This document shows positions 11,327 through 23,057 of a DNA stretch of 64,000 nucleotides, in pieces. Position 1 is the stretch's first letter. Every line of letters starts with the position of its first letter. Source of the stretch: Pogostemon cablin (Eukaryota; Streptophyta; Magnoliopsida; Lamiales; Lamiaceae); contig CM043006.1 of assembly GCA_023678885.1 (NCBI GenBank), positions 8,025,948-8,089,947 on the forward strand, written 5' to 3'. The position numbers and the translations under genes were made by a program. The notes under the pieces are model-generated. The model worked only from the letters and a program-made list of their open reading frames with translations. It did no database searches and was not told where the DNA came from.

Positions 11327-12154
11327 TTTTCCATGTCTGCTGGAATTGAATATATTTTTCTCATATCCGTTGAACAATTTTTTTCTTTTTTTTAAATTTT
11401 TTATATCTGCCACATTAGATATATATATTCGTCATGTCCGTTGAAATTTTTTTCTCTTTTTTCTTTAATTTGCCATGTCCGCTAACATTTCTTTTGTTTA
11501 ATTTGTCATGTCCGCTGATACAATTTTTTTCTCTCATGTTTGTTGATAAAATTTTCTCTTTTTCCTTTAATTTTCAACATTCGCTTTGGATAAATATATA
11601 TTTAATTGATAAAATTTTCTCTTTTTCCTTTAATTTACATGTCCGCTGAAATGTATATATATTTGCCATATATAAAATTTTCTCCTTAATTTGTCATGTC
11701 CGTGACAAGATTTTCTATCTTTTCTTCTTTAATTTTCTCTTCTATCTTCAATTTGCATTTCTTTTATAATTATCTTCTTAATTATTATCAACATTACGTA
11801 ATAAAAATTCTTAAAAATATAATTATCATTTATCACCATAGCAATCCTAAAAGATATTATAGCAAAATATACTCTAAATATTTATACACATTAAAAAAAG
11901 AAAATTCATTTTTTTATAAATGGATATCTATCAAACATTGCAAATATCATTCCCATATATTCAGATTTTCTTTTCTTTGATACATATATCATATCTATAA
12001 TTATACATATATCATATCTATAATTAAAAAAGAAAAATGGTAAGTAATAACAATGTTGGAATAATAAATATATATTTATCAAGTCCGCTTATAAAAATTA
12101 GCACTTGCCCAATTCTTTTTTAAATTATATATCACGTCATGATATATAATTTTT

Positions 12155-12460
12155 ATCTCTATTCACGTTCATGTGATATTTCATATGCATATGTGTGTCC
12201 GTAGTGGATTTAAATTTTTAAAGAAATCATTTTTTGATTTAATTTTTTTTTATCTTTATTCACGTCCATGTGATATTTGATTAATTAGCTTGGTTTAATT
12301 TTAAAAAATTATGCGTGTCCGACGTGGCATTATTACATTTTAACTTTAAAAAATTATTTTTGGTTTAAAATTTTTATCTTTATTCACGTCCATGTGATAT
12401 TTCATTAAGCATATGTGTGTCCGCCGTGGATTTAAATTGAAAATCTCATTTAATATTACT
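12155..12460 (+). repeat. Three diverged ~100-124-bp repeats inside the MULE
   Basis: Copies start at 12155, 12252 and 12376 with ATCTYTATTCACGTYCATGT and each contains a GTGTCCGNNGTGG motif 60-90 bases later. Confidence 0.75.
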
Positions 12461-12678
12461 TCATGTAATTTTTGATTAAGCAAAAAGTATATTCTGAAAC
12501 AAGAATGTACTTCATCTACAGTACCTCTCAATTCCATTACCAACATGTGGACCACCCTTAAGGGTATTCATGGTAATACATGTAAAATTTGGGCAAATTA
12601 GATGTAATGTAAGAGGTATGACAATTTAGATGGAGGGCAATCAAAAGTTGGCAAATATTGGCATTTCCCTAATTTATA

Positions 12679-13159
12679 ATATCAAAGACTTATGTGAGTC
12701 TATCTTAAGAATGATTTATGTGACAGGATAAGAAGTGATAGCCTTTTTAAGGAATAGTGTTATCCAATTGATGAAAAATGATAATGATTATGTAAACTAT
12801 TTCATGAACTGTTTATACTATAAGAGTTAGTCTCTTGTAAATTGGGTTTACATCATAAATTCTTGTAAACTTTGTGGTCCTCCTTAATTTAAACACCCTA
12901 GCAATACACATGGTGTATAAGATTGGAATGAGAGAACACAAAGTTCACACTGTGAACCTGATTTTACACAAGTGTTTGTGATACTATAAATGAAAATTGA
13001 TAACATTTAAAAAAAATAAAGTGGAAATACATTTAATAAAAAGTGATAAAATAACTGCGAAAGTGAATTTCAAGAACAATTTATAGAATTGATAAAATGT
13101 GATATTATTTTCAATAAAAGTGATAGTAAAGGAAAAGTAATAACTGACCAATTGAACTA
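12679..13159 (+). repeat. Repeat H copy 1, second segment
   Basis: Continues H after the MULE and matches 33566-33897: ACTTATGTGAG, GATAAGAAGTGATA, CCAATTGATGAAAAATG. It is cut at the TA dinucleotide 13158-13159 by the MITE and resumes at 32653. Confidence 0.75.
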
Positions 13160-13262
13160 CTCCCTCCTTCCTGCCCAAATAGCAATATTTTACTATATTG
13201 GTCGTCTCATTCAAATTTCATCATTTTCTTCTTTTAGTAAAAAGGGTCCACCAATAGCCCAC

Positions 13263-16200
13263 TGATACGCATTTTTTTTTGCACGTAAAATTAATCCCCA
13301 AGTATTAAGGATATCAGTTGCAGCTTAAGCAAGCGACCAAGTTAAATATCGAACCCAAAGGACAACGTATTATCAATTTAATTATTATCTAAATTAATTA
13401 AGACGAAAGGCAATAAGAGTTGTAGAATTAATTATCAACTAAAATACTAAAATTAAATAACAAATAAAATAAAATAGTACTAGAAGAATACGAAAGTGGA
13501 TCAAGTAGGAGAATAGGTAGCTCTAAGGTAATCCAGTTTTACTACTTAACTTCCCTCTCAAGTGCAGGCCGACTCTGCCTTGTGGACTATGGACGCATCA
13601 CTAAACAATGCAAATCTACTCTATAGACACAAGTAAATATGCGTATAACACGTGTGAATAACCTCAGAGCAAGAGACATAATTTCACACCCCTTTCTAGG
13701 TACTATCAGTATCAATTATTTTCCCCTAGGATTCGTACTCTAACCCGATATGATCTCTCTTTATAGGTACTATAAAATTAACCTCTTTATCCTGCTTATT
13801 AACCCGAATTCAATTCAATTAATAAACATTCATATATGATAGTTCTAATGAAGCTTCGGAGTCCCCTCACTTAGAATCATAATAATAAATCCTGTTCAGC
13901 AGTGAACACGCTCAATCAACAACCAAGATATATATTCAGACTCTATATAACAGTTTAAGATGTACAAAACCACCGTGAATATGGATTAAAAATGTACAAT
14001 TATATATAAAATAAATCCACGAGTAGTGTTGTATGGAGGACACACAAGAGAGTTTAATTAATTCATAGAACTTTCAAAACCCTAGATCTACCAAAATAGT
14101 TCTAGCCCATGATGTTACGAAGAACAATCATGGGGGTTGGATAGATCTTACCCATATGTCTAAAAAATATATGATAAATTAAGAAATGATAAGAACCCTA
14201 GATTTGGGCGTCGTCGCCTTCCTTCTCCATCTTGAATCCTCCTCTTGGTTCTCCTTTTGATTCCACAGACGAATCTTCAAAGTGATGGATGGATGGAGGA
14301 AAGGATGTGGATGATGGTTGGGGGGGTGATCCCTCCTTGTTGGTGTAGGATTATTATATTGTGGTTCCTTCAATCCAATCTTGGTGTGATCTACATCTCC
14401 TTTTGTACTTGTAATCTCTCCTTATGGACCTATGATGAGAGTGAAAATAAGTGTGTTTGAGTGTCCAATTTAACACTTTTTTTATGAGTATTATTGTCAT
14501 ATATTAGTACAAGTGTCTTATATTCAATATATTTGAGAAAAAGGTGCACTTGAAGTGTTTTATTGTGTTTTAGGTGGAAAAATGATCAAAAGTGCCAAGT
14601 TGGAGAAAAGTTGTAACTTGTGTAGGAATGCTAAAAAACGCACGTCCAATTTGTGTAATTTTTCTATATTTGTGTGGAGCTCTGAATTAGAAGTGTGATA
14701 CATGGTTGTAAAACAACAGAAGAGAGGATTGTTTTGGCGTAAAAAATACCTCAATCGGATTCCAAACGAGGAATTTATGAGCAAAATGGTGACTTCGCGC
14801 GAGCTGTGCCGAACAGAATTGATGTTCTAAATTCTATGGCTTGTTACAAATTCAAATCTTATATTTTTCTTGTGTTCTCTATATGGATAGAAATCCAAGG
14901 AAGAGAGGATCGCGTGAGCATAAGAATCACTCAAATTGGAGCTCGGATGTGGAAGTTATATGCGAAATAGTGAGACAACGCAAGTGTGATTTGACCACGG
15001 CAGTGTGGTTCGACCAGATATTTTAGTCGAACCAAAGCCATTTTAGTCGAACCAGAAGCCTGAAGTACAAAAGATCGCCGATTCGATTCGACCATGGTTC
15101 GACCAAGCCCTAAGTCAAACCCTAGGTCAAACCACATGCCTGGAACGAATCCGAATTTGATTTTTACACCCCAAGTGCATGTTTTTGCGTATTTTCCAAG
15201 AAAAAGCCCATCCTAGGTCCATAAGCAGAGCTTACAAGTATAAAAGGGGATGTAGATCACACCAAGAAGAGATACAATACAACAAAATCATCCTACCCCC
15301 AACCATCATCCACATCCTTTCCTCCATCCATCCATCACTTTGAATATTCGTTGTGGAATCAAGAGGAGAACTAAGAGGAGAATTCAAGATAGAGAAGGAC
15401 GCGACGATGCCCACATCTAGGATTTATTTCGTTTTCTAATTTATCTTGTAATTTTTCAAACATTCGGGTAAAGATCTATCCAACACCCATGATTGTTCTT
15501 CGTAACATCATGGGCTAGAGCCTTTTTGGTAGAACTAGGGTTGTAAAGGTTTTTACGAATTAATTGAACTTTCATGTGTAAACTCTGTACACCACTACTT
15601 GTGGATTTATTTTATATATGATTTTGCTTTCTTAATCCATATTCACGGTCGTTTTATGAATCTTCAATTGGTATATAGAGTCTGAATATATATCTTGGTT
15701 GTAGATTGAGTACGTTCACCACTGAACAAGATTTCATGTTATAATTCTAAGTGAGGGGACTCCGAAGTTTCATTAGAACTATCATATATGAATACTTATT
15801 AATTGAATTGAATTCGAATTATGAAGTAGGATAAAGAGGATAATTTTATAGTACCTATAAAGGGGTATCATATCGGGTTAGAGTACCAATTGGCCAGGAA
15901 AATAATTGATACTGATAGTACCTAGAAAGAGGGGTGAAATTATATCTCTTGCTCCGAGGTTATTCACACGTGTTACACACATGTTTAATTGTGTCTATAT
16001 AGTAGATAAGCATGGTTTAGTGATGCGTCCATATTTCACAAGGCAGAGTCGGACATCAACACGCGGAAGGAAAATTAATGAGTGAAATTGGATTTCCCTA
16101 GAGCTACATATTCTCTTACTTGATTCACTTTTGTATTATTCTAAGTGCTTTTATTTTATTTGTTATTTAATTTAAGTCTTTTAGTTATTAGATTAAATCC

Positions 16201-17041
16201 TCAAACTTAATTGCCTAGTATTAATTAATTCAGTATATAATTAAATTGATAATACGCTGTCCTTTGGGTTCGATAATTCACTTGGTCGCTTGCTTAATCT
16301 GCAACTGATATCCTTAATACTTAGGGATTAATTTTGGGTGCAAATAAACACGCATCAACCTAGGATGAGCTTTTTCTTGGAAAATACAAAATACACGAAT
16401 TGGGGTGTAAAAAGGCATTTGGTTCGACCAAATCAGCGTGGTCGAACCATTTTCAGGCTTTTGGCTCGACCACTGGTCGTGGTCAAACCAGCTTGCGTAG
16501 TCTCACCGTTTCGCATATAACTTCTACATACGAGCTCTGATTTGAGTGATTCTTGTGCTCACCAGATCCTCTCTTCCTTGGCTTTCTATCCATATAAAGA
16601 AATCATAACAACTCCAAAATTTTCATATATAACCAGCCATGAAAATTGACACAGTTATTCTGTTCGGTACAGCTCGCGCGACGTCACCATTTTGATCATA
16701 AATTTCCCGTTTAGATTTTGATTGAGGTGTTCTTTACGCCAGAAGGATTCTCTTTTCACTGGCTTTCAAACTATATATTACACTACCAGTTTTGATCTTC
16801 AGAAGAATATAGAAAAATTACACAAGTTGGACGTGCGTTTTTAATATTCTTGCACAAGTTGCACATTTTTTCCAACTTTGCACTTTTGAACGTTTTCCAC
16901 CTAAAACATAATAAAACACCTCAAACGCACCTGTTTATGAAATATATCAAATATAAGACATTTGTGCTAATATATAACAACAATTCCTATCAAAAAGGTG
17001 TTATATTGGACACTAAAACACGCTTATTATCACTCTCATCA
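13263..17041 (-). repeat. Gypsy B 3' LTR, split by a solo LTR
   Basis: Sequence parts 13263-14432 and 16363-17041. It matches the 5' LTR, including CTATCAGTATCAATTATTTT and GTGATGGATGGATGGAGGAAA. The end CACTCTCATCA at 17041 mirrors the start TGATACGC at 13263. Confidence 0.85.
14433..16357 (+). mobile_element. Solo LTR of the Gypsy B family, inverted inside B's own LTR
   Basis: A 1925-bp LTR in plus orientation with termini TGATGAGAGTG and ACGCATCA and a 5-bp TSD ACCTA at 14428-14432 and 16358-16362. It is the same family as the minus-strand LTR it interrupts, and no internal region remains, so it is a solo LTR left by LTR-LTR recombination. Confidence 0.85.
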
Positions 17042-17060
17042 ATCACCCAAACTTATCCGT
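17042..17060 (-). other. Polypurine tract region of Gypsy B
   Basis: The minus strand reads TAAGTTTGGGTGAT just before the 3' LTR. AAGTTTGGG is the usual polypurine tract of this type of plant Gypsy element; here the G-run is short. Confidence 0.6.
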
Positions 17061-19100
17061 TGCTTATCCCGAGGCTACAAAATAAAAATAAAGAGAAAGA
17101 GAGTAAAAAAATTAGTAAGGAAATAAGGATTATGACAAATACCTCCTTCAAAATACACTTGTCCTCAACTTAGTCTTATTACATATAATAATCAATTCAT
17201 AGTATACAAGTTAAGACAATCACCACCAATCAAATGCTTCATTCACATGTTCTCACGGGAAGTATATATCACTCGCACTCAAGTGTAAAAGATGTACACT
17301 TATGGGTTAAGGTGTTTACGCTCAGATTCAATTTAATTGCATGCGTAACCATAAGCTTGCCAAAAGACTCAAACTCTCCACCAATAAAAGTATGATTCGA
17401 CAATGTGATCAAAAAGGAATTTTTTTTTTGGATGTAATGTTGGCTTTTTGATTAAGGTAGGAAATATATGGATAAGTGACTCAAAACTCGAACCAATCAA
17501 GCGTGCACTCTATCATGATCTTTCATTCTTCCACATAACTTCAATTAAGCACAACATCCTTCTCAACTTTTTTTCTTTCAAGCACAACATTTTTTTCCTT
17601 CTTTTTTTCTTCTTTTTTTTCTTGAGGTACCAGTTTTGAGCACTACCTCGCGCATCCTATATAGGGTACTAGATTTAAGCACTACCCTAGGGTATTTGAT
17701 TTCATGGAGTACTATATTTAAGCACCACTCCATGATTTTTCTTAGATGCATTTTCAAGCTCAATCACTATATCAACACCAATTTTATTCCTTCTCAAGCT
17801 GTTATCAAATTCCATCAACACACTTTGAAAAGCCATTAATTCTCATGATAGAATGAAGGCTAAAAAAATTCAGATGCTCAAAGTGGTTATTTCACGTAGA
17901 CTGCCAAAGAATGAGTTTTTTAGACTCAACGGGGCTAACTACGAATAAACATCATTTGGTAGGAAATTATTTGGCTAAGTGACTCATAAATTCAAGGATG
18001 ATCTTAAATCATCTCCCATCATCTAACACACATGTAATTTCAAGTAAGACAAGAGGTAAGTTCTAGAATACACACACAAGAACGATACTCACCAGAAAAG
18101 AAATATCATGTGATTATGTAACATGATCAACAAGACTCAAAATCTCACATGAGTTTTTAACAAGTAACAGAGAAATTTTCATGGTAAGCAATATCCCACA
18201 AGTACACATAGAACTTCATATCACAATATAACTCAAGTACAATTCCTTCATCAATTTCAAAAGTATATGAATTTCATGCACAATTTAAAAATATAAGTTC
18301 ACATGGGTCACCACCATAACCAAAACCTCAATCCTTCCAATCTAATGAATTAAAAGCACATATAAAAATTAGAATAAGGAAACGAGGGCACCTGGTTTTT
18401 CCTTCAAAGTATGCATGAGCTCCTCGAGTTGTTCAACTCGATCAATCAAGCCTCAGCATAGAACTCGTCTTGCCACTCTTTTACCTTTTCTATCATCAAA
18501 ACTCAAACAAACTCATCATCACATATTCATCAATAATAAAATAGGAGAACTATAATAAAGACTCAATTGACTGTCTAATCGATTCCACACACTAGACACA
18601 CCAACACAACACACTAAACATTAGGTAAGTTGCAAAAAATCAATATATCAACACCAGTTAAAATATTAATATGCCACAAAAAATTAACTCCCTAACAAAC
18701 AAACAACTAACGAAAGAAAAAATTATACCCTCGGTGCTCATAAGACGAGGCAAGTACATCATACCCCCACAAACTTAGTAAAAACGTAAGTTGAATCTAA
18801 GTTTGAAAAGAGATATAATTGCCAAAATTTGAGCACCTTAAATATATTAATTCCTCACCCACACAAAATAAATTAACGGAAGGGACAAGCCCCCAAAAGG
18901 CGCTCAAGTTTAGCGTCGGAGAGCCACGACGGTTTACCGCTTTTTGAATTACTAGATCAGAGGACGGTCTTCTCACATCCTTACCTTCAAATACTTTCTT
19001 TCCCTCTTCTTGTCTACACTCAGCACCTCACCTTTCTTAGTCACACAAATATGATCCTTGGAAATTCCTTCCTTCCATGGCTGTCTAGACTTCTCCTTGT
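17061..19100 (-). other. Gypsy B internal non-coding region (pol deleted)
   Basis: No pol domain is recognisable. It contains a T-rich tract (17525-17625), three consecutive hairpins (17624-17734, separate entry) and, at about 18890-18925 on the minus strand, GCTAAACTTGAGCGCCTTTT followed by GGGGGCTTG. The last resembles the TAAAC..AGCGC..GGGAGGCAAC motif that normally follows integrase in plant Gypsy elements; element C has its own version near 51630. The piece between gag and this motif is therefore missing. Confidence 0.6.
17624..17734 (-). repeat. Three consecutive stem-loops with shared loop
   Basis: Stems at 17624-17629/17644-17649 (GAGGTA/TACCTC), 17662-17668/17683-17689 (TAGGGTA/TACCCTA) and 17703-17710/17727-17734 (CATGGAGT/ACTCCATG). 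The loops share a TTTRAGCAC core, the repeat spacing is 38-41 bp, and stem sequences differ yet stay paired. Confidence 0.7.
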
Positions 19101-19107
19101 CAATCTT

Positions 19108-20790
19108 TCACTTAAATTCAGAATCATATGTCCTATCAAGATTAAACAAGTTAGAAATCACAACTATGCTCTTGCATGACTGAGTCTCCACGGGCATCTT
19201 CATTGCTTGATCAAGAGAGAAAACTACATCTTCATTGTTCATCTGCAGTCTAAGCTTTTCTGCTCTCAACCTTTTTATTCTTTCCCACTTCTTCTCTACT
19301 ATAAGCTCAGTATTCTGACCTAGGGATGACACTGGAGTAACATCAACTTCAGGTAAGGCATTTTGCATGAAAAACAATGCTTGATAGGGTGGTTCGACCT
19401 TGGGTGTTGGTCGAACCAGGTGTGTAGTGGTCAAACCGTGCTTCTAAAAGTGCGTTCTCCCCTGGACAGGTTGGTTCGACCACGGTTCGACCAACAAGGC
19501 TGGTCGAACCATAGTGGTCATGGTTGAATCGTGCTTTAGATGAAACAAGGTGCTGTAGACAGGCTGGTTCGACATTGGTTTGACCAATAGGGTTGGTCGA
19601 ACCATGAGGGTCGTGGTCGAACCAGTCGGCTGGAAGCTCCGGAGGTTGCCCAGGTGCTTGGTTCGACCTCCATGATGTAGTTCGACCTGCTAGCTTGGTC
19701 GAATCCTGGTCGAATCGAGCTCTTGGAGCTTCAAAATTCATTTCTAGCATCATCGGTCCCTCATAGTGCGTTCCAGACCTTAACGTGATCGCTTCACACT
19801 CTTTCGGGTTCATTATACCTGAGACGGGAACATTTCTTTCTCCAATGTTTGTGTCAATTGATTCACGTTTCCAGCCATCTGCCCCATCATCGAAGTAAGA
19901 TCCTGCAACTGCTTAGATAAATCTGCATGCTCAACATTCATAATAGCCTCAAGATGATCAATCCTTGTATCATTCTTAGCCATGTATCGATTGAAGGTAT
20001 CTTCAACACTCCTCACTTCGTGCGGCTTCACACTAGGCCCCCTTTGTGTCAACTCTATGATCTGCTTCTGCTGGGATTCTAATAGTTTGTTGATGTTAGC
20101 TAAACTAGCGACGATCTCATCATCCCTATTCGGCTTTACTACTTGATGTTCAACCTGCGTCACCTTACCCACTACATAAGTTCCTTTAACTCTTTCTGTA
20201 GGCCAGTCACATGAATTATAGAGATGTCTTCAAACAACTTTTATGCTTCTAGTGCTGTCTTTGATAACAACGCTCCTCCTGATGATGCATCAATAAGAAC
20301 ACGCGACTCACAATCTAATCCATAGTAGAAGATACTTATGTACTGAGCTTTAGACATCCCATGTTGTGGGCACCTCCTGAGCATGTCTTTAAACCTATCC
20401 CATGCCTCATGAAATTTCTCACCCTAATTTATAACAAATTGGGTGATCTCTTGCTTCATTCTTAAGATCCTAGAGGGTGACATGTATCTCTCCAAGAACT
20501 TCTACTGCAGTTGGTCCCATGTAGTGCAATTTGTGGCATCAAGAGTCTCATACCAATCTTCTGCTCTATCAATTAAAGAGAACTTGAATAGGGTGATCCG
20601 TCTAGCATGATCATTAGCTCCAGCACCCTTTTGAGTGTTTGCATAACCAAGAAATCTTTGGAGATGCTGATATGGATCTTCAAAGCAACCTAAAAAAAAA
20701 TGGATTCTTCTCTACCATGCTGATAAGAGCGGGATGTATCTCAAAATCATAATCTTCCCCCTTGCTCCTATCAATCCCATTTGCCAATCC
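19108..20790 (-). pseudogene. Gypsy B gag, degenerate
   Basis: Read on the minus strand, 20790-20440 shows a retrotransposon gag pattern (DPYQHLQRFLGY, ITLFKFSLIDRAEDWYETL, then a stop in DQLQ*KFLERY). 20430-20215 continues with EKFHEAWDRFKDMLRRCPQH and GGALLSKTALEA before another stop. The next open frames are 119 codons at 19813-20172 (coiled-coil-like), 154 codons at 19349-19813, beginning MNPKECEAITLRSGTHYEGP, and 108 codons at 19108-19434. Gag coats the RNA genome in virus-like particles. The CEAITLRSG motif is typical of plant Gypsy gag near its junction with protease. A stretch of about 110 codons (19380-19710) consists of diverged repeats such as RFDHDPHGSTN. Frame breaks and stops make it non-functional. 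Confidence 0.8.
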
Positions 20791-21000
20791 CATAGTTCAT
20801 GTAAATTTCACGTATGACAACATTATCCAGATTATGCCATACTCCGGTCATGTTTAGCTCTGTGTGTTATTCCTTCGTTTCCTTCCTCTCCTTTTTCTAG
20901 TGCACAAGTACCTCAGAAAAATTAAAGGTTAGAAAGAAATAAATAATCACAAATAAAGGTCTTAATCAAACTAGAAATAATAAAATTAATAATAACAGCT

Positions 21001-21019
21001 GTCCCTAGCAGCGGCGCCA
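21001..21019 (-). other. Primer-binding site of Gypsy B
   Basis: Minus strand TGGCGCCGCTGCTAGGGAC, six bases inside the LTR edge. It matches the TGGCGCCGTTGCCGGGGA-type primer site found in many plant Gypsy elements. Confidence 0.85.
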
Positions 21020-23057
21020 AGAACTTGATGTGCGTTTTCTTTGCACACAAAATTAATCCCAAGTACTAAGGATAATAGTTGCAGCTTAAGCAAGCGACCA
21101 AGTTAAATATCGAACCCTAAGGACGACGTATTTCAATTTAATTATTATCTAAATTAATTAAAATGAAAGGCAATAAGAGTTGTAGAATTAATTATCAACT
21201 AAAATACTAAAATTAAATAAAAAATAAAATAAGATAGCACTAGAAGAATACGAAAGTGGATCAAGTAGGAGAATAGGTAGCTCTAAGGTAATCCAATTTT
21301 ACTACTTAACTTCCCTCTCAAGTGCAGGCCGACTCTGCCTTGTGGACTATGGACGCATCACTAAACCATGAAAATCTAATCTATAGACACAAGTAAATAT
21401 GCGTGTAACATGTGTGAATAACCTCGGAACAAGAGACATAATTCCACCCCCCTTTCTAGGTACTATCAGTATCAATTATTTCCCCCTATGATTGGTACTC
21501 TAGCCCGATATGATCTCCCTTTATAGGTACTATAAAATTAACCTCTTTATCCTGCTTATTAACCAGAATTCAATTCAATTAATAAACATTCACATATAAT
21601 AGTTCTAATGAAGCTTCGGAGTCCCCTCACTTAGAATCATAACAATAAATCTTGTTCAGCAGTGAACACGCTCAATCAACAACCTAGATATATATTCAGA
21701 CTCTATATAACAGTTGAAGATGCACAAAACGACCGTGAATATGAATTAAAAATGCACAATCATATATAAAATAAAACCACAAGTAGTGTTGTACGGAGGA
21801 CACACAATAGAGTTTAATTAATTCATAAAACCTTAAAATCCTAGTGTTGGCATTTGGATCTTTTGGTTAAATGAACTATTAGGGTTCCATGTGTTTCTAT
21901 ATCAGTGGAAGTAAGAAATCATAAAAACGTATTACCTTTCACCTGGGTATGTTGAAGTAGAAAGATTCTCGCCGGCAGCCTGCGTAGTCCCATAGTTTTG
22001 ACCATAACTTCCTCATCCGACCTCCGATTCGAGTGACCTATGTGCTAAAACGATCCTCTCTTCCGTGACTTTCGGTTAGTATATCACACGTTCAGTTTTG
22101 ATGTTCACACAATTTTATAAAAATTACGAAAATTGACAGACAGAAATAGAAAATGACCTTCCGGTCTTCTGTTGTATTCCTAAGCCAAGTCTCGACGTTG
22201 TGTGGGCAATGATCTACGAGACAAACTCAATCTGCAGTCTATCTCTCTCTCACGTGTTTGGGTGTGTTAATCAATTTCCAGACTGCTGAGATTGGTTGTT
22301 ATATAGGCTAGAATAGGGACCAGGAAGAGAAATTAGGGTTTGGGCCTCCTATTGAACTTAAGCATCCAAGTTTAGCCCAAAACTTATACTTAAGTCCAAT
22401 AATGATAAATCATTCCACTGAAGAAATATTATTGCACTACCACCCTAACCTAAATTGCATTTATGAGCTCCTTCTTATTATGAGCCCGTTAGTCTCCCGT
22501 GTTTAAAATTCAATGCCCATTAATTAATTAAGTTACTGACAACTCCATTAATTAATATATTTACCCAGAGTAGTACCACTCAACCTTATTATCATGCCGG
22601 AATAAATTCACATGCAGGGTTTACATGATAATCATTATGAGCTCCTCAAGGGGACATCATCAACCAATTCCGTTAGGACATGGATTCCTTCTACAATCAA
22701 CAGCACACCATAGAGACAACACCATCTCCCAACTCACCGAGCATATTGATTTAACTATTAAATCTCATCCATTGATAAATTAAAGAAATAAATACTGGCT
22801 TATGTGTCGAGGTTATTGTATAGGGATTAAGAGAACCAAACATCCATAATAACAGAGATAAAGTTCTATTATATAGTCAGTATAAACCGAACGATCTCAA
22901 CGCGGTCCTGTTCAAAACACAAAGTTTACTAGTGTAATTTTATAGTCAAGACAGACTAATGCCAAATCACACTACAACCATACCGATAGATAGTCCCATC
23001 TATCTCGGTTGTGAACATCTGTTTATACTTTATAAGGAGCCGATAATATGATCTTCC

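Larger units (their letters stand above)
9730..12669. mobile_element. Mutator-like (MULE-type) non-autonomous element, 2940 bp
   Basis: Flanked by a perfect 9-bp TSD TAATTTATA at 9721-9729 and 12670-12678, the length made by Mutator transposases. Ends are GGGACAGTAGTCATATTGCC and, inverted, GGGAAATGCCAATATTTGCC, an imperfect TIR. The uninterrupted second copy of repeat H (around 33556) gives the matching empty site. There is no transposase frame; several short open frames are AT-rich chance frames. The interior carries about 35 copies of ATGTCCGC or close variants, nearly all in one orientation, arranged in several repeat arrays (separate entries). Most of the rest is very AT-rich, apart from a GC-richer block at 9985-10120. 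Confidence 0.85.
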
